Both the position numbers and the translations under genes were made by a program. From positions 1,947,001 through 2,011,000 of the forward strand of contig JAUTXW010000598.1 of assembly GCA_030620095.1 (NCBI GenBank): a stretch of DNA of 64,000 nucleotides, in the 5' to 3' direction. The DNA comes from Kuschelorhynchus macadamiae (lineage: Eukaryota; Arthropoda; Insecta; Coleoptera; Curculionidae). The notes below the pieces were generated by a model. The model made no database searches and was not told where the DNA came from. It saw only the letters and a list, made by a program, of their open reading frames with translations. This document shows, in pieces, positions 38,901 to 50,380 of the stretch; the stretch's first letter is position 1, and each line of letters opens with the position of its first letter.

Positions 38901-39165
38901 GATCATTGTATTGTACTTAAATTGTTTTACTTGGTAATTGCTTTTGTCAAATATCTTTTGTATATTTATGTTAATTTTCCTGTTTTTTTTTTATGTTGTA
39001 AAAGACGATTTAAAATTGTGTATTTTTTTATATATATATAAGTTTGGGTCTTTTGTAATATGATCCATACTTTTAATTAAGATGAGTATATTGTAATTTT
39101 AATTATTATTGACTTGTGTAAGTGCTTAATTGTGCAATAACATTAATAAATATTTGATTGATTGA
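35915..39165 (+). mobile_element. Jockey/CR1-type LINE nested in hAT copy B
   Basis: Interrupts the hAT coding sequence between ARQLGG and LIKVRETFP. It ends in a short tail of tttgattgattgatttga, typical of LINE 3' ends. The 5' end is approximate. An ORF1 was not found, so it is probably 5'-truncated. Confidence 0.8.
35977..38790 (+). pseudogene. LINE ORF2: APE endonuclease and reverse transcriptase
   Basis: The frame opens before LHLNIQCLRNKILELE. The endonuclease carries LNEHWM, ITGDFNVRF and SDHKGL. The RT has SNYRPISLVPTFSKIF followed by a TAA at 37565, then LYDLTKAFDCASH in the same frame. A frameshift near 37815 puts the rest at 37837-38790: GVPQGSVLGPILF, catalytic FADDT, and a thumb region to NFEHI. 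One stop and one frameshift are the only breaks seen, so it is fairly young. Confidence 0.88.
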
Positions 39166-40488
39166 TTTGATTAAAGTTCGAGAAACTTTCCCAAGTGCTG
39201 TATTTGTCCATTGTTTTGCTCATAAATTAAATTTAGTTTTATCCCAGTCCATCAATCACATTAAAGAGTGTAAAGTATTTTTCGTTACTTTAAGTGGCAT
39301 GGCTGCTTTTTTTTTCCAAGTCAACAAAACGTACACAAGCTTTGGACTCCATTGTCCACAAACGATTGCCCAAAGTAGCTCCAACTAGGTAGAACTATAA
39401 TGGAAGACTTGTGTTAACAGTATCTAAAAATCGTGAATCACTGATTGAACTATTTGAGAATATAATAGAAAATAATGAAACGTGGGACTCAGAAGCAATA
39501 AATAGTTCGAAGGGGTTTTTGGACTGTTTGAAATGAGATTTTAATTTTACTTATTTGTTGAACAAATTTTCAGAAATATTTCCATTCTCGGACAATGTTT
39601 TTAATATGTTTGTAATATGTTTTTAAAACAAATGATATTGCTTTTTGCCTAAAAAAAGTGGATGATTTTAAGTCCATGTCAAGACAAAAAAGAGATGACT
39701 TTTACCTATTTTGGGAGAAAACGATGACGTTAAATGTAGAGCCACAAGCCAAGCGTCTTCGAACAGACAAGGTGGGAGATGTTCAAACATCATATAGACG
39801 CCTCTTTTATATAATAATCGATCAAATTCAGCAATAAATAAACTATAGATTTAACGGTTTAAATGGTTTTAAATTCCTCGAGCTCCGCAATTTTGATGCA
39901 TTTAAAGGAAAAACTTTTCCAGAAGATGCGTTTAAATCTCTTCTTCTTCATTATGGCCAGTTCTTCGACCGAGCGTTACTGCGATCTGAACTAAAAGTGA
40001 TTTACGAAACTGATGACATTAGCGCAAAAAAGAACGCTAAGGAACTAATGCAATTTTTAAAAGACGAGGAGCTGGAAGATGCCTACACCGAAGTGTCGAG
40101 ATTGTGTGAATTAGTACTGACAATACCTGCCACAAGTTCATCAGTAGAACGCAATTTTTCAACACTTAAACGTATAAAAAATTTCGTGAGAAATTTAACT
40201 GGGCAGGAGCATCGACGTTTTTATGATGACGTCATTGACGAATTTGCAAAAAGTGATCGAAGAATCGAATTACATTACAAATATGTAAGTTTCTAAAAAT
40301 TGCTTCCCTTTCTTAAAATTTCACCGCACGCCCCTGCTCGAAAGATACCATTTATAAAAAAATAGTGCATTTTAGTATTTTGCATTTCCCCAACCTCCTG
40401 GTTACTGGACTATTTTCATTGCCGGAAAAAATAAATAGAAAAAATTTACAAATCTGTTCAAATAAAAACAAAACCCTTGTAAAGAAAC

Positions 40489-40494
40489 ATTTAT
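40489..40494 (-). terminator. probable polyadenylation signal of MDN1
   Basis: AATAAA on the minus strand about 30 bases after the MDN1 stop codon. Fits a short 3' UTR ending before hAT copy B. Confidence 0.6.
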
Positions 40495-40524
40495 TTGGCA
40501 AAATTAATTAACAAAACAACAATG

Positions 40525-41588
40525 TTACTCTCGAGACGTAACCATCTCGAACCATTGCATCAACGCGTCACTTAACACACCGGGCAACGAATTAATGTCC
40601 CTTAAAATAAGGTAAAACGAAAACGGGAATTCGTCCATGTAGGGCTGCATGCCTACAAACTTCCCCTCTTTAAATACCGCACTCCTTATGTCCAATACGG
40701 AATTCTTATTCTCGGGATTGTCTATGATAACGAACACTATGAAGACCTCTGCTAATTTGGCCCTCCTTATCGCCTTGGTGACGTAATCTTGTCCCTCCGA
40801 GAAAACCCCTCGACCGTCACTCACGATTAAAAGTAATTTGGCGTTTGGCACGGAAGTCTGGACGTTATTTCGATCGAACATCTCCGTCACGAAGTCCACT
40901 AGTTTTCCTATGTGGGTTTTTTGCTGATCGAACTGGAAATTCTGAAGCAACCGCACGCCACTGGTGTCGGTGAACGTTTCGGTAAGTTTGTGACGCACTT
41001 CGGTGTTCTCTCCGAAACTGACTACGGCCAGCTGCCCGCTTTCCAAGAGGGAGAGCGCTTTGGAAATTAACGCCACGCTCTCGAAAGCTAGCTCTTTGGA
41101 GTGGTTGTCGGCCATGCTAGAGGAATCGTCTATGGCCAAAACTATTTGGTACTCCCGCTTGGAAGGCTTCGTTCTCCTGAGCCAGATTTTGTCCTTGCGG
41201 AACTGGGAAGCTATGTAGGGGATTACCTTTCGCATGTTTATCCTCCTTCCGGTCCTAAAATCGCCCTTCAGGTGGCTGGCTTGAGTGGGTTCTAGAACCA
41301 GACGTAGTTGTTCGGACAAATCTTGAGCTAGACTTAAGGTGACGGAAGATATTTTTTGCCACGTTTGTTCGGCTTCCATAGAAGTTGGCGCAGTCTTCCA
41401 AGTGGATAGTTCTTGTTCGACCTGAGCCCGAACCGTGTTTAATTCTTCCTTCGTTAATTTTGGTACGGTTCTATCTTGGAGAAGATGATACTGGGTGTGG
41501 TGGAAGGATTCTCCTCCGCGGGGAACGGTGGAGGTTTTCACAATGTCGCCCTCTATTTCGACATCCTTTATCTCGTCCGTGATGTCTC
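40525..41588 (-). CDS. MDN1: midasin (MDN1/Rea1) last exon, MIDAS domain
   Basis: Acceptor TTTTCCTTTCCAG then exon to TAA, 353 codons. The sequence carries GRRINMRKVIPYIASQFRKD, KIWLRRTKPSKREYQI, AIDDSSSM (metal-ion-dependent adhesion site, D-x-S-x-S), LLLIVSDGRG (further MIDAS Asp) and LSDALMQWFEMVTSRE at the end, all features of the midasin C terminus. Midasin is a giant nuclear AAA ATPase. It uses the MIDAS domain to grip Ytm1/WDR12 and Rsa4 and strip them from pre-60S ribosomes. The first two bases complete a Gly codon begun in the exon at 59362. The domain looks intact. Exon boundaries were judged by eye. Confidence 0.95.
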
Positions 41589-41642
41589 CTGGAAAGGAAA
41601 ATTGTGGTAAAATAACAAACATGGTTTTCGAAAAACATTATA

Positions 41643-41784
41643 CCTTTTGGGTTGTTTTGATTGGGAATTAGAAATAAAGCCACTTATTTGAAAGTAGATA
41701 AAATGAGTTTTATTTTTTCACACACACGATAACATGCCTGTTGCATCCGTGTGCCAAACAAAAGTAAAAATGCAATGTTGCTAG
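41643..41784 (-). repeat. copia 3' LTR
   Basis: Same 142 bases as 49142-49283 with a few substitutions. A purine-rich tract (aaaaagtgggag on the minus strand) lies just inside it. Termini are not TG..CA, which is odd; the true borders may differ by a few bases. Confidence 0.85.
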
Positions 41785-43055
41785 CTCCCACTTTTTTAAA
41801 GTTTTCAAACAAAAGAATCAAATAAACAATAAGTAAGTAAATCTTACTTGTCTTACTTACTTACTTATTTCAACTACCTATATACTTATTTTTAACACAA
41901 ATCTTATTAAGTAAATTTTCAAAAATATTTTTACAGAGAGCTTTAGTAAAAATATCAGCTTCTTGAAAAACAGTGTTTATGTATTTAGGCAAGATCACTA
42001 TCAAATTTCTCACGAATAAAGTGAAATTTTACGTCAATATGTTTTGACCTCTGGTGGAACTCAGAGTTTTTCACAAGTTTGATCGCACTTTGATTGTCTA
42101 TATATAAAGTCATAGGTAGCACTAACATGTCTTTTTCATGAATGTCTCTGAGAAGTTGATGCAGTCACAAACTTTCTTTTACAGCACTAGAAGCAGCCAC
42201 ATACTCCGCCTCAGTTGTAGATAGAGAAAGAGTGCTTTGTTTTCTGCTTGACCGTGTAACAGGTCCTCCTGATAGTTTGAACACATATCCACTTGTCGAT
42301 TTTCGCGTAGCACGATCGCCTGCATAATCCGAGTCGCAAAAACCATGTAGAGCACTGTCAGAAGCATCTTGTTGTAGATATAATATTCCATAATCTGCGG
42401 TTTCAATTAAATATCGTATGACACGCTTAATTCCTCTCCAATGTGCTTTTGTGGGGCTGTTGACAAACCTACTGAGAACTCCCACTGCGTGTGAAATATC
42501 TGGACGTGTCACAGTCGCCAAAAATAGCAACGATCCAATAGCCTGTCGATAGGGCACTTCACCCTCAGATAAAACATATTCTGCCTGAGCAGTAAGATCG
42601 GTGGATGGATCTTCTGGAGTGGAACAGGAATTTGCATTTTCCAATCCGAATTTTGAAATTATCTGTTTAATGTAGCTCTTTTGATTAATAAATATCGAGC
42701 CCGTCAATGGATTTCATTGTATTTCTACACCAACATAATATGAGAGTTCACATATAGGAACATCAAATTCTGATTTGAGCTGCTTCAGAACTTGTAAAAT
42801 TACCTCTTTACTCTCAGAAATAACCAGTCCATCATCAACAAATATAACTAGAATAACTTTAATTTTATGTACAAATCCAGCATATACACACCTATCTGAT
42901 TCACATCTTTTGAAACCATATTGATCTAAAAACTGATGAAACCTTCTGTTCCAGCAACGTGGAGCCTGTTTCAACCCATACAGAGACTTGTTGAGCTTGC
43001 AGACAACATCAGAATAACTTTCACCTTGTTTCAAGCCTTCGGGTATATACATGTA

Positions 43056-46000
43056 CCGGGTGGCCAACTAAGAATGGACGCTGGCCATAACTCGCTAACC
43101 GTTAATCATATAACTTGGGGGAAAAAAAATTATTAGCTAAATCGACTAAGAGAAATCGCTGGAAAATATTTTGAAGTTCCGCATATGGCCGCTAGGGGGC
43201 GCAACTGTTATGGTCAATCAGAAAAAGGGCTGTTTCTTAAAAAATATTCATGTAAAGGTATATTATAAATACTGCCATCGTAAAGAGTAGAAAAATTGTG
43301 ATTTTTTTGTTAAGGATATTTTGATCTATCTCGTAAAATGTAGTGGTGGGGGAAGGTCAAACATGTTTTTATTTAAATGTCAATAACTCCGTTATAAGTC
43401 AACGGAATTGAACAAACTAGGTCTCGTTTAAAAGAGCCCATCTTAACTAATAATCTGATGTAAAAAAAAATCCGATTTGATTTCGCCGTGGTAACTAGAG
43501 GGCGCTGATTGACATCACAACAATTATTACACATTATTTTGAAAATTTTAAATAGCACGCTATATCTCTTTTAACACAATTTAATAGAGGAGGAAATTCT
43601 CAATAACTCAGTGCAAATTTCAGCTTCCTAACTTTTTTCAAACCGGAAATATAAATAAAACAAATATTAGGACGCTGGGTACGCAACATCTCCCTAATCT
43701 GTATGGACATAGCCTACATCACAATAATTCAGTAATAATACCACAGATAATATTCAACGCAAATCGCTAAAAATTATACTAATGTTCTGAAATAACCACC
43801 AGGTGGCGCAGTAGACGTTAATAAGCATAGTTTTACTCGCAATTTTACTTTTCTCTATATTTTTTTGTAGTTTACTCTATTTTCAGTAAGTTAGATATTA
43901 TAAGGTAATAAATAAGAAAAATCCTAATATATTCGACCGTTGCAAATCTCCGTCTTTCTTAAAATCGACAATTTATGCACAAGAATAACAATAAACTAAA
44001 AACATAGATAAATAATAATTCCTTAGCAATTTTCTGCTACATCAAGCAAAAAAAATAGTAGGCTGTGAAAACAAAATTGAAAGTAATACGTCAAAAAATA
44101 AACAATAGTTTCTTGTCAGTGCCTTTTAGTTGCTATTTATCGTTCTTGAATTTCCTAATAGTATTGCTATCATTTCGCGTTTTTGTCCGAGATTTTCGTG
44201 TTTTTTGAGTTTTTCTAGTTGCTGTTGTTCATGTTATTGTTGTAGTTCGTATTTTTCTTGTTCAAGATTTGTTATTGTTTGTGTTGCGTTGTGTTAAGAA
44301 CAAAATGATTTATACAAATCAAGAACTATTCGACATGATAGGTGTTTATTTTGAAGAAGAGAAATGAGACGGTTGCTGCAAGAGTATATGCGCAGGAATA
44401 TCCGCAGAGACGCCACCCAAGTAAAAAGGTTTTTCTTCGAGTGATCCAACGTTTGCGAACCACTGGAAACGTGCATATTCCCGTATACCGCAGACAACGC
44501 AGAGGACGCACCGAAGAGAATGTAATTAATGTGCTAGCGTATATCGAGTTTAATCCTCAACTAAGTACTCGAATTATTGCGCTAGACCTAGGAGTAACGC
44601 GAACCACTGTTCAAAATATACTCAAAGAGCACAGGTAAGCAACGACATTGCAAATATAAACTGGACATATTTTTTAACAAAAGTCACGTGATTCTGATGT
44701 CACATAGGTCTTTAAGCCTAGAAAACCAATAATTTCCTGGAACATCAATTAAATATCTTCATCTTGTTTTAGGTTACATCCATATCACTTAGTGCTGCAT
44801 CAGGAATTGACTGCTGCAGATTTTGATCACAGACTAAACCATTGTCATTGGCTTTTGGGTGTAATGAGGGAAGATCGGCAATTTCTGAGGCGAATATTGT
44901 GGACCGATGAGGCTACCTTCCAGAGCGATGGACGTGTCAATCTTCACAATACACATTATTGGTCCAGAACAAATCCACATTGGATGCGCGAAGTCCAGCA
45001 CCAAGGCCGTTGGTCTGTAAATTGTTGGGCAGGGATTTTAGGCGGACGAATTATCGGACCATTTTTTTTCGATAATCCATTGAATGGTGAGAGATATCTA
45101 AGATTTTTAAGGGAGGAATTGCCGATTTTGTTGGAGGACGTACCTCTGAACGTCCGACAACGATTGGTATACCAGCACGATGGTTGTCCAGCGCACTTCG
45201 CCGTCAACGTTCGGGAATTTTTAGATGCCCACTATCCTGGCCGATGGATAGGGCGAGGCGGCACCCTTCCATGGCCAGCTAGGTCACCCGACCTAACGTG
45301 TTTAGATTTTTATTTATGGGGTCGAGTGAAAGATTTAGTTTTTGCCACCACACCCACTACACGGGAAAATATGATTCAGCGAATAAGAGACTGTATAAAT
45401 ACTATTTCAATTGCTGAACTGGAGGCTGCAGTTTTATCCACGTGAGATAGGATGCACAAGTGCATCGAAAACGATGGCCGACAATTTGAACATTTAGGGC
45501 GGCATTAATTGAATTATATTTTTATTATCGTTTCTTTCACACGTTCCATTTAAATGGCTTTCATTTCCCATTATAATGAAAATTTAATATTGCACTTATT
45601 GACTCCTACTGCGTCACCTGGTGGTTATTTCAGAACATTAGTATAATTTTTAGCGATTTGCGTTGAATATTATCTGTGGTATTATTACTGAATTATTGTA
45701 ATGTATGTCCATACAGATTAGGGAGATGTTGCGTACCCAGCGCCCTAATATTTGTTTTATTTATATTTCCGGTTTGAAAAAAGTTAGGAAGCTGAAATTT
45801 GCACTGACTTATTGAGAATTTCCTCCTCTATTAAATTGTGTTAAAAGAGATATAGCGTGCTATTTAAAATTTTCAAAATAATGCGTAATAATTGTTGTGA
45901 TGTCAATCAGCGCCCTCTAGTTACCACGGCGAAATCAAATCGGATTTTTTTTTACATCAGATTATTAGTTAAGTTGGGCTCTTTTAAACGAGACCTAGTT

Positions 46001-46359
46001 TGTTCAATTCCGTTGACTTATAACGGAGTTATTGACATTTAAATAAAAACATGTTTGACCTTCCCCCACCACTACATTTTACGAGATAGAGCAAAATATC
46101 CTTAACAAAAAAATCACAATTTTTCTACTCTTTACGATGGCAGTATTTATAATATACCTTTACATGAATATTTTTTAAGAAACAGCCCTTTTTCTGATTG
46201 ACCATAACAGTTGCGCCCCCTAGCGGGCATATGCGGAACTTCAAAATATTTTCCAGCGATTTCTCTTAGTCGATTTAGCTAATAATTTTTTTTCCCCCAA
46301 GTTATATGATTAACGGTTAGCGAGTTATGGCCGGCGTCCATTCTTAGTTGGCCTCCCCG
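43056..46359 (+). mobile_element. DD41D mariner with about 770 bp inverted repeats, inserted in copia RT
   Basis: Flanked by TA at 43054-43055 and 46360-46361. Arms 43056-43825 and 45590-46359 are near-identical inverted copies. Excision with one TA restores the copia frame (GELDEDV-YMYIPEG). Hypothetical frames inside the arms occur in both copies and are not genes. Confidence 0.92.
44304..45508 (+). pseudogene. DD41D mariner-type transposase with one intron
   Basis: ATG at 44304 (MIYTNQELFDMIGVYFEEE), then a one-base frameshift near 44360. Helix-turn-helix region in 44342-44634. Intron 44635-44772 (GTAAGC to TTTAG), phase preserved. Catalytic acids: WTDEATF, YQHDGCPAHF and RSPDLTCLDFYLWG, with 41 residues between the second and third. 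A TGA at 45443 cuts about 20 residues from the C terminus; the frame then runs to TAA at 45506. Two lesions only, so the copy is recent. Spacing of 41 places it outside the classic DD34D mariners. Confidence 0.9.
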
Positions 46360-49123
46360 TACACGTCTTCATCCAATTCACCATATAAAAATGCAGTTTT
46401 TATATCAAACTGCATTAATTCATAACAGTTTTGCGCCGCGACAGCTAACGAGAAACTTTGCCGTCTGTGTTTCTGTTAATTCTAAACACCCACTTCGTTC
46501 GTAAAACTTTCACGTTTTTAGATCTAGGCACAAGATACCATGTTTGATTTTTATCTAGTGCCTTCAGCTCTTCGTTTATCGCCCCTTTCCATTGGGAAAC
46601 ATCTGGGGAGGCAAGAGCTTCGTCGTAAGTTTGGGGTACATTTGTTTCAGCAAAATTTGATTCATAGTCCGTGTATTTCGCTGGTACTCTGATACTTCTA
46701 GAAGGCCTCAGTACTGGTACCTCTGGTTCTGGTTGCTCATCGTCTGGATCATATTCATTATTCTCGGGCTGAATTTCATTATTTAATTCGTTGCTGTCAT
46801 TATCAAAACAACAATCGTCTTCGTCGAAACGCATGGTCGCGGATTGGTTGCTCGCTGACAGATTGTCTGCGGCGTTGCCAGCTCCGCTACCCGATTTCTC
46901 CAAATTCTCGTGAAAACTTAAGTTTCGAGAAATAGTGATTTTTCTCGTCACAGGATCGAAAAGTCTATAGTTCGTGGAGTTGTTATCGTACCCGACAAAA
47001 ATCAGCTTTCTACTTTTTTGGTCAAGTTTTGTGCGTTTAATGTACGGTATATGCGAATATTTTTAGGTGTCCCAAAAATGGCTTCTGATTCGTCCAGATT
47101 TCGTACGGCGTCGACCCGATTGTCTGTTTGGTTGGCGTTCGATTTAAAATATATACCGCCGTATTTACGGCCTCTGCCCACAAATATTTTGCCACCTCGT
47201 TTTGACACATCATTGAACGAGCACTTTCAACAATTTTATTGTTCTATTATCGCGTTTTGCCCGCGCGTTTTGTTCCGGGGTGTAGGGGGCAGTCAGTTCC
47301 AGGGTTATACCTTCTTACAAGAAATAGTTTTTAAAATCAGTGTTGGTATATTCGGTACCATTGTCCACATGTAAAACACCGACCGATTTTCCGAACTTGT
47401 TTTTCATTTTATTATTATAAATTTTAAAACACTCCAACGCGTCCGATTTATGTTTTAAAAAATAAATCACCCTATACCCTGAACATTCCTCCTCTCAGAT
47501 GGTACGTTCATAGGACCGCACAGATCGCTGTACACTCGTTCGCCGAGATTTAATTTAATATGTTCTTTGTTTTGATTAAACGGTAACTTGTGACTTTTTC
47601 CGAGCGAACACGCTTCACAAAAGAACTTGTCTTTGTCACTTAAATTTATCCCGCTTACATAGCCCTTTTCGGCCATGGTACATATCGACGCAATGTTCAA
47701 ATGGCCTAGTCTTTGATGCCACACTTTTAGACTGTCCTGTGGCACTGTATTAGCGAAATTTACTATTGTACGAAACAACATTTTGTAGGTGTTGTTACTG
47801 TCCTTTACAGCTACCGCGACCACTCCGCTACTGTCTAAAATTTCGGCGTGCATATTCTGTTTTATTATTTTCATGTTCTTCCCAGTAACCACTCCTTCAG
47901 AAAATACATTTCTTTTCAAGTCAGGCACATACAGTACGTCGTTGATTGAGGCATTCCACCACTCACCATTTAGTAGTTTCCAGATTTTAATGGTGCCCCT
48001 ACCTTTTACTTGAATTCTTTGACCATTCCCTAAAACAACAGAATTGTTTGTGTTTTCATCCAGACTCTCGAAAAATTCCTTTTTATGGCACATATGCGCT
48101 GATGCGCCGCTGTCCATAAGCCAGTGATCATCCCACGTCATACTAATGGACACGGATTCATCTCCTTCGACATTGAAGGCAGATTCTTGCACTCCGGTAA
48201 ATGCTGAGTCAGAATTCAGTTTCCTGTCACCTCCGCCATTTCTTCTGCTGTTGTTGAAACGGTTGAGATTTTCACGCGATTGACATCTATCCGTCTCACT
48301 CGAATTTTGCTTATTTTCATTAGCGTCGTCTCTCTTCTCCCTGCAGTTTCTCATAATGTGCCCCCTCTTTTTACACCTGTAACAGATGACATTTGAGCGC
48401 GTTCCCTTCTTCTCTTTCGAATTCTTTACCGACAGCGTTACCATTGCAACTTCGGATTCTTCGTAGGCGGTAAGATTATTTTCCTCGTCGAGAAGTCTTG
48501 ACGTCAGATTGGCAATGTTCTGTTTTGAGTCATCCAATGAGAGCCATGCTTGTCGAAAATTTCGAAACTTGGGAGGCAAGGTGCTAATTATTTTCATCAT
48601 GATTACGGCTTCACTTATTTGCTCGCCAGCTTTCTTGACATGCTTCGCAAGGCTTTCTACTTTTGCAATATGCTGTGCAATGGAGTCGTTTGCATCCATT
48701 TTATATTGGTGAAACCTTTCGTACACTATCATCTTGTTCGTTTCGCTCTTCTGAAGATATATGAAGTCGAGTTTATCCAATATTTCTTTACTTCTTTCGC
48801 AATTTTCAATCAGCGTTATCTGATTAAACTCCATCGATGCAGTCAGGATATACATAGCCTGCGCATCCTTTTTGAGCCATATTTCTTGCTCATCGACGTT
48901 GTTTTCCGGCATCTTTTTTGACCTATCAGCGATGCCCCATTGCCTTCAGAGCACATTTTATTTGGAACTTCCATTGCACGTAGTTGTCACCCTCAAATTT
49001 TCGCCCAACAACATCTCTATTTTCCGCCATCTTATCCCGTACACGACAAACAATGTACCGACCGACCGACTTTAATCACTAAAAAACTAGTACTCCGACA
49101 CACGACTGTACTGTCTTTTCAAT

Positions 49124-49141
49124 TCCCACCTGGGCACATAA
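49124..49141 (-). promoter_or_regulatory. probable copia primer-binding site
   Basis: Directly inside the 5' LTR the minus strand reads TTATGTGCCCAG. This is close to the complement of the anticodon-loop region of initiator tRNA-Met, the primer site known for Drosophila copia. One base differs from that expectation. Confidence 0.5.
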
Positions 49142-49283
49142 CCTTTTGGGTTGTTTTGATTGGGAATTAGAAATAAAGCCACTTATTTGAAAGTAGATAA
49201 AATGAGTTTTATTTTTTCAAACACACGATAACATGCCTGTTGCATCCGTATGCCAAACAAAACTAAAAATGCAATGTTGCTAG
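49142..49283 (-). repeat. copia 5' LTR
   Basis: Partner of 41643-41784. It carries the element's promoter by family knowledge; an AATAAA signal is present within it. Confidence 0.85.
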
Positions 49284-49559
49284 ACTGAGCACAAAGAAGT
49301 AGGAGCTAAGAAAAACTTTTCAAAACAATACATTACCTAATAATTCCAAACGAAAAAAGTTGGAAATATACAACATATGGAAAACATCCCCTATATCTCT
49401 TAAAACACGAAGTCTCGCGAAAAACAATGGAACCCGTCAATTTTGTTATTCATTTTCGCAAATTTTAAGAATTTTAGTTAATATACAGGGTTTCTCATAA
49501 AGACCGGGAAAGTGTCAACTTCGTTTTTACTTCCCTTTTATAAGGCAAGTTTTGTAATC

Positions 49560-49930
49560 GCGAAAAAATCAACCTTACTTAGTTTTTTTCGAATCTTTAC
49601 GTTTCAGGGTCCCTAGATGCCAAAAACATGTTTTCTCAGTTATGTCGGTCTAGCTGTCTGTTCGCGGCATAGCTAAAAAACTACTTAGCCGATTGACTTC
49701 AAATTTTGCTCAAAAATTAAAAAAAAATGGCGGACCAGTGACATTTTTAAAAAAACATTACTAAAAACTACTTATTTACCTCAAATTTTTATACAACAAT
49801 CAAGTATTTTGTAGGAATTAACAGATAAAATTCTAGTACAAATCGGATTGATTTAAATTGTGCGCCATAACTAATTGTGGCATCCATGAACTCAAGATGG
49901 CGGAGCAAAATGGCGGCCAAATAAAAAGTT
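49560..49930. repeat. dispersed repeat (family of 5560-6180)
   Basis: Two opposing partial copies with ctagggaccctgaaacg-type, cggcatagctaaaaaactact and caagatggcgg blocks. Confidence 0.55.
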
Positions 49931-49989
49931 TGTAATAAGGATGACTTTGACAGTCGTAATGAGTTCTGCGAGAATATGCAAAACATTTG

Positions 49990-50220
49990 CATATTTGCGG
50001 GGACTAATAGAATGTCCAGCGCGGTCACCCGACCTCACTCCCCTCGACTTTTTTGCGGTGATATTTGAAAGAGAGGGTGTACGTGAATACGCCCCCTGAC
50101 TTAGAGAACCTAAAAGAACGAATACGGCATAATTTAAAATGAATTTGTACACCGTTTGGGATATTGTCAAATTGTCAATGGCTACCATTTTCAGCATTTG
50201 ATTAAATATTCCACCTCTAA
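49990..50220 (+). pseudogene. mariner transposase C-terminal remnant
   Basis: Reads CPARSPDLTPLDFF at about 50013-50055, the third-acid motif of DD41D mariners. Decayed downstream sequence resembles the usual C terminus (a block ending with HFQHLI). Several stops and shifts. Probably the transposase of the outer element. Confidence 0.7.
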
Positions 50221-50380
50221 TCATTTAAAAACGCAATTTTTATTTATTGTTCAAACAGAATATGTTTTATTATAATAGGTCTGTTTTGTATATTTTTTTA
50301 AATTTTACATGGTAACTAATTAATTGATTGCCTAAAAGCTGAAATAGAAACTAGCACCGATCAATTTCACTTAACAAGTA

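Larger units (their letters stand above)
34958..40291 (+). pseudogene. hAT transposase (ZMYM1-like), copy B, split by a LINE
   Basis: ATG at 34958 opens MEKNNTDVDMQIPS. The zinc-finger region reads through ENISKLFCWPCLLFENEKGLWNK without the stops of copy A, up to a stop at 35428. The DUF4371-like part (IAIVLDETTDITNFSQLS, first catalytic Asp of the RNase H-like core) follows in another frame and stops at the LINE near 35915. It resumes at about 39167 (FPSAVFVHCFAHKLNLVLSQS, the conserved C/H-rich block). The C-terminal dimerisation domain (VLTIPATSSSVERNFS) is at 39997-40291, with a short deletion compared with copy A. Confidence 0.85.
34571..40336 (+). mobile_element. hAT element copy B, next to the MDN1 3' end
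   Basis: Ends caggtgtctg and cacgcccctg. The flanks are ctcgagag (34563-34570) and ctcgaaag (40337-40344), an 8 bp duplication with one change. Same family as copy A. It contains a LINE at about 35915-39165. Confidence 0.88.
41890..49029 (-). pseudogene. copia Gag-Pol polyprotein, broken
   Basis: ATG at 49029 opens MAENRDVVGRKFEGDNYVQW; a stop after about 35 codons is followed by the long frame from 48912. Order: Gag (UBN2 type), zinc knuckle CYRCKKRGHIMRNC, protease MDSGASAHM, GAG-pre-integrase WHQRLGHLN..CEACSLGK, integrase VYSDLCGPM. Then comes a decayed integrase core (VDNGTEYTN near 47360), the RT start YDEALASPDVSQWKGAI, a deletion after DGKVSR, and FDIKTAFLYGELDEDV. The mariner interrupts here. 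Beyond it are YMYIPEGLKQGES, catalytic FVDD, and RNase H GFCDSDYAGD and STTEAEYVA. The C-terminal tail is frameshifted. Confidence 0.9.
41643..49283 (-). mobile_element. Ty1/copia retrotransposon with both LTRs
   Basis: Matching 142 bp LTRs at 41643-41784 and 49142-49283. One gag-pol reading direction on the minus strand. The element is interrupted by the mariner at 43056-46359; without it, it is about 4.3 kb. No 5 bp target duplication could be recognised next to the LTRs. Confidence 0.92.

Noticed and set aside
40870..41582. Plus-strand frames opposite MDN1
   Set aside because: Antisense shadows of the midasin exon.
43373..43558. 61-codon frame, repeated at 45857-46042
   Set aside because: Lies in the two arms of the mariner's inverted repeat; non-coding.
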